Source: Ichthyophonus hoferi (Eukaryota > Opisthokonta > Ichthyosporea > Ichthyophonida > Ichthyophonidae). Taken from it: DNA of 18,490 nucleotides. The position numbers were made by a program, and so were the translations under genes. The notes below the pieces were generated by a model. It was not told the DNA's origin. It did not search any database and saw nothing but the letters and a program-made list of their open reading frames with translations. The DNA lies in assembly GCA_002751075.1 (NCBI GenBank), contig NAOQ01000697.1, positions 8,443 to 26,932 of the forward strand, in the 5' to 3' direction. How positions within the stretch are numbered: the stretch's first letter is position 1; the number at the start of each line of letters is the position of its first letter. Below, one piece after another: positions 9,050-18,490 of the stretch.

Positions 9050-12000
9050 ATCACGAAAACCCCAGGAGGGGGTGGCCTATTGATTGGCAGATACTTCACC
9101 AATCCCCCACCATCTGTTGAAGGTTGATTAGTATGACCTCATGTTGAAAGTAAACTTGAAGTGATAGATATGATGAGTGTATTTATTGCTTTTTATTTTA
9201 TCTTATTCTATCTGTACAGACTATCATACATTGTGTACTAATTAGTTGTTTAACAATTGTAGTACATTGATTGATTAATGTAAAAGTTTTAATAATATAT
9301 ATATATAGATATATATTATTAAAGCTATAAATTGTTTTCGTGTATAACATGATAGTTCATACACAATGACACGCTGATAAATAATGTTTTTAATTTGATT
9401 CTCATTTTCTTCCCGGATATTTTAACCACATCATACCTTTCTGACCAGGGTCTGGTATCTCTGCTAACAATTTTTAGATTTTATCAATGTGTTATATAAC
9501 AGATGCAACACTTGATTGTCTAACCCATTGAGATTTGTGTTAAGTGTTTTGCAATATGTCGCCAGTTATGAATTCCCTTTAATTATGTATTTGCTTAGAC
9601 ACCTACATGCATGGATATTTCTTTGAAGGATAATGATTGGTAGATACGTTTATTTAACCAGTTTATAGAATAGTACGAAGGACTGGTTGGTTGATTATAT
9701 TACATTACAGAGTTCATATTATTGATTAAGAGTTAGCCACCAATATAATATCCTGCAAGGAGTATTTCCTTTCTTGCCGTCTAGGGCAGAGATCTTTATT
9801 AGCTGTCAACAAGCATTTTTGTTTTGGTTTTTACCTACTTTTGAGAGATGGCCACCAGGATCCTTAAAGCTGCACGTAAACTAATGTAAAAATCTCTTGT
9901 TGGAACAGGAATATTTAATTAATTCGGGCATTTTTCTATATAGCTATAATCATTTAATAGTATTAACAATTGCTATATATTGTGTATGTAGTCTGGAGCA
10001 ATAGTTAATGCAGCTAGAGATACTGATAACTATCAGATCTGATTCACTGAACACTATACTGTTTATCTATTTACTAAACATTTGCCTAATGTATTGAATA
10101 ATAATAATACTTGGCCAGGGGTTTGATACCTTCCACTCTATGAATATTGTTACCAAGCAATTACAGTAACCATATAACAAGGGAATTCCATTGGCCCAGA
10201 GGGAAACTATAATAGCTACCAATAGGCCCAATATCATATAAAAGTATTTATATTATATTATAACTACTTCTCGGCACTGCCCTGATTATCAAGCCAATGA
10301 TATTAAATTCTTCAATTTACCCATATTCGAATGGTAAGCTCACCCAATCATCATGGCCTGCCTAATTATCAATCTCTATCTATTGGATATGTATTTTGTT
10401 CGCCAATTTCTTGTCATATAGATGATTGATAAAAGCAATTTAGTGTCAAAGGACACATAAATTTCCTTTATCAAATTGCAACAATAATGTAGTATAGTAT
10501 GATATAATATGCAATTAGATTGTAAATAAACTGTGACTATATATACATATACGGAATTACAACAATAATATGATTTAGTATTTAATAGCCAGCGTTTTAA
10601 ATTTTCATTTAAAAATCTAATTGGATCAATTAATCATTAAAAGTTTTTATTAGTTACTTACATTGTACAGAGTTTGTTTTTTATCTTGAGGTGAGTTCCT
10701 TTTCGGAATTTATTGGACCAATCATAACCTTTGAACACGCGACTTTTCAGGTTGAAAATGACATTAACCATTAGTGTATCTAGTTTTATTCTTAATATTT
10801 GATAAAGCTTCTTTGGAAGTTTATTAAAAGAGTAAATACCTGTAAATTTATATTTTAAATCATGAAAGTCTAGAAATTTTGGTTTTTATTTTATTTTCAA
10901 CTTTTAAATCATTTTATGGACCAAGAAGGACCTCATGCTAATATAGTGATCTTGTCACGCTTGTATTTGGTTGATTAACACGAAACCCAAAGACAAAAAG
11001 ATGCGAAAGAAACGAGAAATTATAAAGCTGATCTGTGGTAGTGATTTCTAAAAAGGATGCTTTCACAGAAGGTCTAATTTACGTCCTATCCTGTTGTATA
11101 TAGATATTACAAATCAATATCTTAGCCACTTATCTTTACACAAGATATAGAGCTCAATCTTTCTGAACTACATTTTTCCCGGAACCCAGGGTCTTAAGTG
11201 TAGAAAATAAAAAGCACAATGCCATTTATAGGTATATTCTTAATTTATCTAGTTATCTAGTGCGTCCAGTAAAACTATAAAGCAATTCCACTAGATTTGA
11301 ACATACAAAACACTAGTAACCATGTGGTAATATTAGTTAGAGTAGCACGTACTTAAAGCCCACTTATCTATGCTTTACACTACACGCTATGATTCCACAA
11401 AAATGCTTTACCATGTGAAATCCACTTGCAATATTGCCAAGTATTCCACTAAATACTAGCTTCTAGATACTAGATACTCGTCAATATATACTATATAAGA
11501 TTAGAATACACCCAAAATATAGTACACCCTAATAAGACAGTCTTGCAGCTAGGTCTATTAAAGGAGGTGTCTATTATTGAAGATAAAAGAAAGTAATAAA
11601 AATCAATTCATTTAATAATTAATAATTCATTTTGAGAGACACAGTAGAGTTTTGTTCTTTTAGGCCTAACCCTAAATATTGCTATTTTTATATCTAATGT
11701 GTATATATACTGCATACATAACAATATAAAGAATTATAAATGTTATAATGTGTAATGTCTATACTAGATAACCTCTACACATTCAAGGTATGATGATGAG
11801 GGCATTGGTTTTATCACAGTGTAATTGCAACTAGAGTTTATCTTCCCCAAGCACTTGTCAAATACGTTCTACTTTGTTTTTATACTTGAATACTCATACT
11901 TATCAAGATGCAATTAACTATATAGAGAATATTTCACATAACCCCGGTTATTTTGTATCAATGGACAGGTTACTATGAATCTATTGGTTTAAGTATTTGG

Positions 12001-12823
12001 ACATCTAATTAATCTAGCAATTAATTCGAATACATTTAAGAAATTAAGTGTCCTTATTTTATTCAGAAATATTTTATGAACCATTCTCTTATCAATGAGA
12101 GTTTTCATCAGCATTTCTCTGATTGATTCCTGATTAGTTACCATCAGCTCATTGATTCAAGGAAACCAATTTGACATTAATTGATTGCAAGAGTTCTTGT
12201 GATTGGATTGGAATCATAAAATTATAATGGCAAGATTGATTTATTGGTCAAGGTCATAGTTGATCGAATGTGATTTTAATCGAACGTTGATATAATTGGA
12301 TCAACGGCTAATTCATGATCCTTGCATCTAATCAATACTTTCATACGGAAATAATTACAAACTAGTGACATATCATTTAAATTAATTGCAAAGATTCTTT
12401 TGTAAACCCAAAAAAATATGTGATTAAATAGTCTTTAACTTTCCGACAGCCTAGGCTCTAATATATAGCTATATTGTAGAGATTTTAATTATATATATAT
12501 ATCATGGATAATGTGGTAGTACTCGGTTTCTATTTATCATTTATCATCTATCTAGATTATTTATCTTACCTTCATAACATTAAATGAGTTTTATTCACCT
12601 TAACTGTAGGACCACATATATGTATGTATATATATATGTACGGGTTCTATCATATTACATACAGAAGGATTTATATTCAAAAGTATATTAACTATTTAGA
12701 TATAGTCAATAAAGGCTGTCAACCAGAAAATTAACCACAGTATTAAACACAGTTTAATATAATATACAGGTTAATATTGAAAGCACCAGACTTCTAGCCT
12801 ACGGCATTATTGTAACTTAACCT
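9050..12823. other. Intergenic stretch of about 3.8 kb between convergent OST4 and RhoGAP genes
   Basis: The left edge is the OST4 3' untranslated region (to an unknown poly(A) site). The rest is AT-rich with many CCAAT/ATTGG and TTAATTAA tracts, an AT palindrome at 9288-9323 and short TA/TATG runs. Short exon-like pieces were examined (9806-9889, 10100-10375, 10993-11036), but none belongs to a recognisable family or joins into a gene. Confidence 0.5.
9288..9323. repeat. AT-rich 36-bp near-palindrome
   Basis: TTTAATAATATATAT pairs with ATATATATTATTAAA around a TAGA centre. It lies about 240 bases after the OST4 stop codon. Confidence 0.85.
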
Positions 12824-12829
12824 TTTATT
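12824..12829 (-). other. Candidate poly(A) signal AATAAA for the RhoGAP gene
   Basis: Reads CCTAATAAAAGG on the minus strand, about 320 bases after the RhoGAP stop codon. No exact AATAAA or ATTAAA is seen nearer. The untranslated stretch 12830-13145 contains a TTGCGTC..GACGCAA hairpin and a TATG/ACGTA microsatellite. Confidence 0.45.
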
Positions 12830-12841
12830 AGGCTGGGAGGA

Positions 12842-12858
12842 TTGCGTCACAGACGCAA
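12842..12858. repeat. Perfect 7-bp hairpin TTGCGTC-ACA-GACGCAA
   Basis: A GC-containing inverted repeat with a three-base loop in the presumed RhoGAP 3' untranslated region, 13 bases upstream of the candidate poly(A) signal in the sense of the transcript. Confidence 0.8.
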
Positions 12859-13145
12859 CCTCGTCATAACCTCATCATAATATATCATAAACCATGGTAC
12901 TCTATATACCCACTGGCCTAAAGTCATTCCACAAAAATATATGTACGTATGTATATATATGTTCTATTGTGATTGGTGAATTGTTATTTATCCAAACAAC
13001 TCCATTGGGTTAGCTAGCTAGTTTACACCAATTATATTCATTCCGAAATATTCACACAACTACATAATTAGCAGCCTGCCCGACCATTGATTGGTCTATT
13101 TACACTATAAAAACTATTATTCACATTATTCTGAAAAACGTGTTC

Positions 13146-15570
13146 TTATTCGATGAACATATCGAGGTAGCGATGCCATTGATTGTTTTTGGAGATAGGG
13201 CAAAACAATGTGGTGGTACCTTGACCCTCTACAATGATGATGCTGTCACAGTTAATTGGCTCTGAGGTAAGGGAGAGGGAGAAGGAGAAGGTATTAATTA
13301 AATATTGTAAAAGTTACGGGAAGAAAGGCCGCTGGCTATGAACCAATGCCATGCATTAAGAAGATTTATGAAATAATTAAAATGATTGTGTTTTTGAGAT
13401 ATTTAATATCTATATGTTCAAAAGGGCCAATCCAGTTGCCATAATAAAATATTTTATAATTAATGTTAATCACACATATATCATATTGTTCAGGTATTTC
13501 ATTAAATCCAATTATAGAAATTTGGTTTAGGTCCATAAGCAGAAAGTATTTAAACATTACTGCATGCTAGAATAGTCATTTGGAAAATATTGTTTCTATT
13601 TTGGGTTATTACGCTATATTTGGTGTGTTTTAGGGTTACAATCGCACATATCCGAGTTTTATTTAGGGAGAATACAGTTAACTGAAACTATTTGCAGCTA
13701 ACTTGACATTAATTATGTATTAAAAAATTATAAGATAATTAAAAATAGAAAACAGAACATTTTTAAACTATTTATAATGACACTACCCCAACCTTAACTT
13801 GACAAAAGTATCCTAGTCCAGGATTGGTATATTAATATATATAAAAATATAAAGACTTATCTAATTGAAAAACAAGAAAGAAAGAGAAATAATGAATACC
13901 TTGCTGGCGGGCTAAGCGATGATTTGATGATAGGAGAGTATTGGAGAGGATGAAAAAAAGTGTTAGATGTTGTAGTTATATGTAGTCACCATGTATGGAC
14001 GTATATTCATTGGCATATGTATAGGTGTATGTGTATTTCTAATTGTATATACCTTAATATATATCTATACAAGTATATATATATGTATAAATTAAAATCA
14101 AAATTACTAACCCATTATAAAATCATCAGGTACACGTGTATCTTTCCTTATAACTTTCTCGTCAAATGCATCCAGCATCATACTGACGTCAACGGGAAGC
14201 TGTGGACCAATGCATTAATGACTTTAAAAAATATATAAAGCATTATATTATATTATCTTATACAAATATTCAAATACATAGTTGCATAATAGCCTTGAGA
14301 TATACAAACGCAAACATTATATATATGTACATATATAATATGATATGACATACTGTATATAAGCTAATTAAAAACTCAGTAATAATTCATTATGACCTCA
14401 ACTATGTTGCATTATGGTCTTTGTGTAGCTAGAATCAACGTATATGCTCTATATTTTATGCTCTTAACCAACAGCCACCTATAATATTTTTTTATTATTT
14501 TTTTAATCTAAAATTTAATGACTTTCAAACATATATATATATATATACATACATACACACATATATATATATAGATACATACATAAACACGCACACGCAT
14601 ACCCTAAAGAGATCGTATCTATGCTCAATCATAGTGTCTACAATGTTGACGACATTATTAGTCTTGTTAACCTCATCTAATTCTAACACCGCCTGAGGGG
14701 TCTGTATAAAGTAATGTGTTAGTGATAATGACTGGGTGCCGGTTACATCAATTATAGTTATTTATTACTTAAGGGTCTAGAAAACGAATGGATCCAATTA
14801 TGGCTAGTGGTTAGTTTAAAAGGGATGATGTTATAGCCAATAAGCGTGCATTTAAGCAGGTATACATAGCTATATATAGTAATGTACATACTACACTAGC
14901 TGATAGGATACTGGGCCCTAGACACACGGCGAGGTTCTTGGCGTCCATCTGATTGAATTCCTTGTAGGCGATCACCTGTGATTAGCCAATGAGCAGTTAG
15001 ATTGAGTTTAGCCTTATATATGGGTGTTACATAATCATATTATTGGTTTAGAATTGTTTAATGGCATACAATCCAACAAAATAAGCCTTTTAAAACATAA
15101 AAAAAATAAAAAACTCGGTGATTTACAGGAATCGTTACTAGACTAAGAAACGATCTCGATTTAAAATTTAATTAAACATACATACAGGCACTTGAAAATT
15201 TATCTGTTGATTAAATGAATTAAAACACACGGGTATTAAGGATTAATTAATTAATCATTTATTAATACTTAATTAGGAGATAAATACAATTGGCCAATAA
15301 TAATCAGCATACCATCCTCATATATATATACTAATATATCACGTGATTATAAGGGAATAGATAGCAAGAAAGGTAAAATATAGCAGCACAAGTAAATGAT
15401 TCGCAACCAATGAAAAAAATGTAAATGTAAGTGAAAGAATGTATATGGCTAAATATGGGTATATTAGCTAAGGTAGCACAGATCAACCATAACAAATACA
15501 TTGTGTATGCAAATCTATATGTAGCCATTTACATGCATATTTACATATACATATACATATACATATACAC

Positions 15571-15641
<71 letters not shown>

Positions 15642-18468
15642 CACATGGCCCTATATATATATATATATATATATATATTGCAATATTACCTTATCAATCA
15701 GGCTAAACAACCTAGCGAGGACGGATAGATGCATAGGTGGCAGTAAGAATAACAACATCTGAAGGGCTCTGAGCTGATGCTCCACTGGAAGCTCTATTAT
15801 AAAGGTGGTTAGCCATTGCCTGTTTATATTTTAATACACTTACAAATCCTTATCTAAACAATAGCATCTAAACGGCTCTTAGTTAATAACGCTTAGAGCG
15901 ATCAAAGTTTGACAAAGATATGTGATTGGACACCTAAAAATACACAAAAACACAACCATATATACAGATTTACACATAATTACTTAGAGTATATTTATAT
16001 TTAATCAACCAAAAGAGAAATATGAAGAGACCGTAACAACCATCTAGTACTTACTAGAGATTGCTACAAAGTCACGATAGTAGGCTGATGTAAGCAGAGG
16101 ATTGGGCAGTTCCCTGAGATACTGTGATTGGTCCAATAAATTGTAAAGACGTTTAAATAGGTATGTATATATAAATGCAGAACAATGAATATTTTTAGAT
16201 AAGTGGAAAGCATGCATGATTTGCGCCAATAAGAAAAATAAAATAAAAATACATTAAATTAAAACCACATCAACACACCAGCCCTAATACTCATTTTATC
16301 ATTTCATATAACATTGATTCCTATAGGTTAATCACAAGCCCGTGAACAGACATACCATTTTAAGTGCGGTAGTGACGTCATTAATATGGAATATTTCGGG
16401 GTCGATTTCATAATGACCGTTATCTACATTCTCTGCATGGATAAATAAATTTATAAGTAGATGTCCATTCAATGATTACGTTTTTAACGTTAGTTTAAAT
16501 ATTATATTCTTGTATTTTTACATTTTTACTGACAGATTTTTATACTATTGTTTGTTGTATATATAAAATTTTAAAAGCAGATAATTATTTAGTAGCTGTA
16601 ACTTTAAATTTTTATCTCGAATTGTATAATTATGTCTAGCTTTTATATAAATATATATTATATGCATGCATCTATTTGATTATTAAAAAACTAAATAATA
16701 CTATGATAGGCTAACCCATCAAATGGTTTCCTACCTCTTAATTGCTTTACGCGACGACTATTACCAGGGATTCGGAACACACCTTCAGTCTTTAAACCTG
16801 TACGATGATTAGTACGTTAAATACTGCATACACCAGCCAATACTATACTTAAAGTCATGTATTGTAGAAATATTCTTGTTGAATTTTTATTATTGGGCTT
16901 CTATAATATACGTTTTAAAATTTTTTTTTTTAAAAAAAAGAATCATTATTTAAACATTTATTGTGATTGGTATTATTTAAATACAAATTGCATGGAGGTA
17001 TAAATATATGGTTAATTTTAACATTTAGATATAATAATATAAAATAATACAACAATGAAAATCCTCAAATACAAGCGCATCATACAAACCAATTATCCAT
17101 AAACACACCAATAAAACTCTTAAGTATATACCAAGACAACTAATCATTGCATTGCCCAAAATTAAAAAGCCCCTTGTGATACGCCACAAACCAATGTAAT
17201 ATTTATTTAATGATTGTGATTAAATATGTATGGCTAGAACCCTTTTACTTTCCGTTTTATTTACCATTTTGGATCTTTTAATGGTTACTTGCAACTGTTC
17301 TAAACTATTTACCACCCATTAAAGTGTATTACACATGATACTGAAAAATATATTTCTATAGTCTATAAAAGGATTATTTTACAAATTACAACTGGCGAAA
17401 ATCTAAACCAAAAAATCCAAATTTTTCAGAGTAAGATAGTTCCAGCCCGAACCAATACATAAATTTCAATAAAAATACATAACATAATTCTAGATTGCAC
17501 ATCTCCTGTACCAATCATATCACACCTACCGTGTTCCTCAATGAAAGCCATTGCATTATCGAGGAATACTGGCACCGTAGTGGCTGTTCGATCTTGAGGT
17601 GCCTGGAGGTCCATTCCAAATGTCCCCTCTGGCGTAGCTGATTGGTTGTTATAAATAGATAGCACTAAAAATGGTAGTAGTAATAGTAATAATAGTACCA
17701 ATACAAAATAATAACACTAATACATACATATATGTAAAGATTTGTTTCAGTTGAACCAGAAGCAGAATTGACATATACATAACTGTTTGGGAAAGACGTT
17801 ATAGGAGTACAGTACCTCCATATATATACACAGATTGGGTATTACAGTCAAGATAATTATTCGGGAATATTTGGGGATTACAAGAGTTATTACCTTTGTC
17901 AGCCGCACTTATAGCATTATGTAGTGTCTGTGTAGTCATTGGTGTTGCTTGGCGGGCTTCACCTGATAGGTCCATTAGACCAAATAAAATTGCCTCTACG
18001 GTACGGCGCACTGCGATTGGATCATATTAATTAATTAATTAGAGGTGTATGCAGATTATCGTGTGTTAATTAGCTATCCAATAACATTGTGGAATATTCG
18101 ATTCTTAAATGAAAAACAACTTAAGCAGGTGGGGTACTGCTATTGGATGGCGTCAATTAATAATATAATGTAATTGGATAAAATTAGCGGGAGACAAAAG
18201 GGGATTGTACAGAAATTATATGATACAATACAATAACATAACATAGCATAAAATATCCTACAATCTTAGCCAATACAATGCAATAATTACATACAGGCCC
18301 CGATCTGTTTAGCATCAAGGTTTGCAATTGGCTGGTCGATCTCCGAAGGGGCAGGAGGGGGGAAGAGGGACCCTACTATTGGTCGCCCTGTGACGGCATA
18401 TATGCTGTGTCGATGTTTAGATAGGGTGAAGCTAGGATTCAACCACAGCCCTGGAGGGGGTCGTAGGG
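13146..18468 (-). CDS. RhoGAP-domain protein, ARHGAP6/36-like; 3' part with complete GAP domain and stop
   Basis: Speeds GTP hydrolysis by Rho-family GTPases in the cytosol or at the membrane (family knowledge). Exons in transcript order: 18295-18468 (possibly longer), 17894-18010, 17530-17637, 16735-16797, 16356-16432, 16055-16121, 15690-15793, 14895-14975, 14603-14701, 14112-14199 and 13146-13261 (stop 13146-13148). All phases fit (mostly phase 1), giving about 364 residues. The GAP domain starts with TFGMDL and [16 protein letters not shown], then [12 protein letters not shown] (catalytic Arg finger in GVFR). RRVKQLRE and [13 protein letters not shown] (conserved Lys) follow, then [34 protein letters not shown] (conserved Asn; GPS where GPN is usual) and [17 protein letters not shown]. 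The pattern RRVKQLRE..EHQL..LQ.L..LLPP..MIEH...LF.LP.D points to ARHGAP6/36; ARHGAP18/28/40 is second choice. The upstream segment ([13 protein letters not shown]) is unrecognised. The 5' end is missing. Confidence 0.92.
13900..13911 (-). CDS. Candidate 12-base microexon of the RhoGAP gene
   Basis: CCCGCCAGCAAG sits between an acceptor GCTTAG and a donor GTATTC. A CTAACAC branch-like site and a long pyrimidine-rich, AG-free tract lie upstream. It enters and leaves in phase 1, adding A-R-Q-Q between exons 14112-14199 and 13146-13261. Those exons also join in frame without it, so it would be an optional cassette. Only the splice signals support it. Confidence 0.4.
14525..14600. repeat. TA/CATA/CACA compound microsatellite in a RhoGAP intron
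   Basis: TA units, CATA units, a second TA run and then a CA/CG-rich tail end directly at the GTATGCGTG donor of exon 14603-14701. The first bases of that intron are therefore simple repeat. Confidence 0.85.
15543..15640. repeat. (ACATAT)n hexanucleotide array, about 16 units
   Basis: Nearly uninterrupted ACATAT units within the RhoGAP intron between exons 15690-15793 and 14895-14975. It explains the long I-Y repeat reading on the plus strand, which is not a protein. Confidence 0.97.
15651..15678. repeat. (TA)n dinucleotide repeat
   Basis: About 14 TA units, 12 bases from the donor GTAATATTG of RhoGAP exon 15690-15793. Confidence 0.95.
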
Positions 18469-18490
18469 CTGTAGACAGGAAGATGGAGAG

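Noticed and set aside
9806-9889. Two overlapping exon-like readings: a plus-strand ATG reading MATRILKAARKL, and a minus-strand piece reading FKDPGGHLSK after an acceptor GTGCAG, with AATAAA shortly after its stop
   Set aside because: Both have passable signals but occupy the same bases, and neither joins to a convincing neighbouring exon or a known family.
10993-11036. Plus-strand basic piece DKKMRKKREIIKLIC between AAAG and GTAGTG
   Set aside because: No second exon and no family; lysine-rich readings are common by chance in A-rich DNA.
13366-13557. Minus-strand ORF of 63 codons
   Set aside because: Lies in the RhoGAP intron between exons 14112-14199 and 13146-13261. No suitable acceptor/donor pair and very AT-rich codons.
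15431-15706. Plus-strand ORF of repeated Ile-Tyr
   Set aside because: Translation of the ACATAT and TA microsatellites inside a RhoGAP intron.
1-18490. tRNA, rRNA, spliceosomal RNA, CRISPR arrays and full transposon ORFs
   Set aside because: Looked for on both strands by eye; no B-box plus acceptor-stem pairing, snRNA core, regular direct-repeat array, reverse transcriptase or transposase motif was found. Small or diverged RNA genes could be missed without a covariance search.

Overview
The window looks like nuclear DNA of an animal. It is about one-third GC and rich in microsatellites, and its genes are cut into short exons (63-174 bases in the clearest gene) by spliceosomal GT..AG introns. 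Three gene families can be recognised from exon translations whose splice phases agree: a transportin-3-like importin, the 37-residue oligosaccharyltransferase subunit OST4, and a RhoGAP protein closest in my recall to animal ARHGAP6/36. The OST4 ends in the animal-type KQE. An early-branching animal such as a sponge would fit the compact genes, but that is inference, not identification.

Layout. (1) 1-2060, minus strand: start codon and first three coding exons of the TNPO3-like gene. The rest lies beyond the left edge, and the edge itself is a TAGG/TAGA microsatellite. (2) 2061-3380: intergenic, with a 26-bp tandem duplication and related CCAAT-type palindromes. (3) 3381-4075: a large foldback inverted repeat, arms of about 335 bp with about 21 bp between them. 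(4) 4153-5457, plus strand: a spliced gene of unrecognised family, with one uncertain junction. (5) 5458-8436: about 3 kb without a recognisable gene, holding a GC-rich CCAAT/GC-box patch, a 20-base T tract, hairpins and a 64-bp tandem duplication. (6) 8443-9049, plus strand: OST4 in two coding exons, complete. (7) 9050-12823: intergenic, AT-rich, with only weak exon candidates. (8) 12824-18490, minus strand: the 3' part of the RhoGAP gene. Eleven coding exons are certain and one 12-base microexon is possible. The whole RhoGAP domain, the stop codon and a plausible poly(A) signal are present; the 5' end is outside the window.

The genes do not form a pathway: nuclear import of SR-type splicing factors, N-glycosylation in the ER membrane, and Rho GTPase switching are separate housekeeping or signalling jobs. 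What links them is gene architecture. Many acceptors have a CCAAT/CTAAT/CTAAC element very close to the AG, sometimes fused to it (CCAATCACAG). The octamer CCAATCAC occurs seven times on the minus strand and was not seen on the plus strand. The foldback repeat, the unidentified gene beside it and this fused acceptor motif are the most unusual items.
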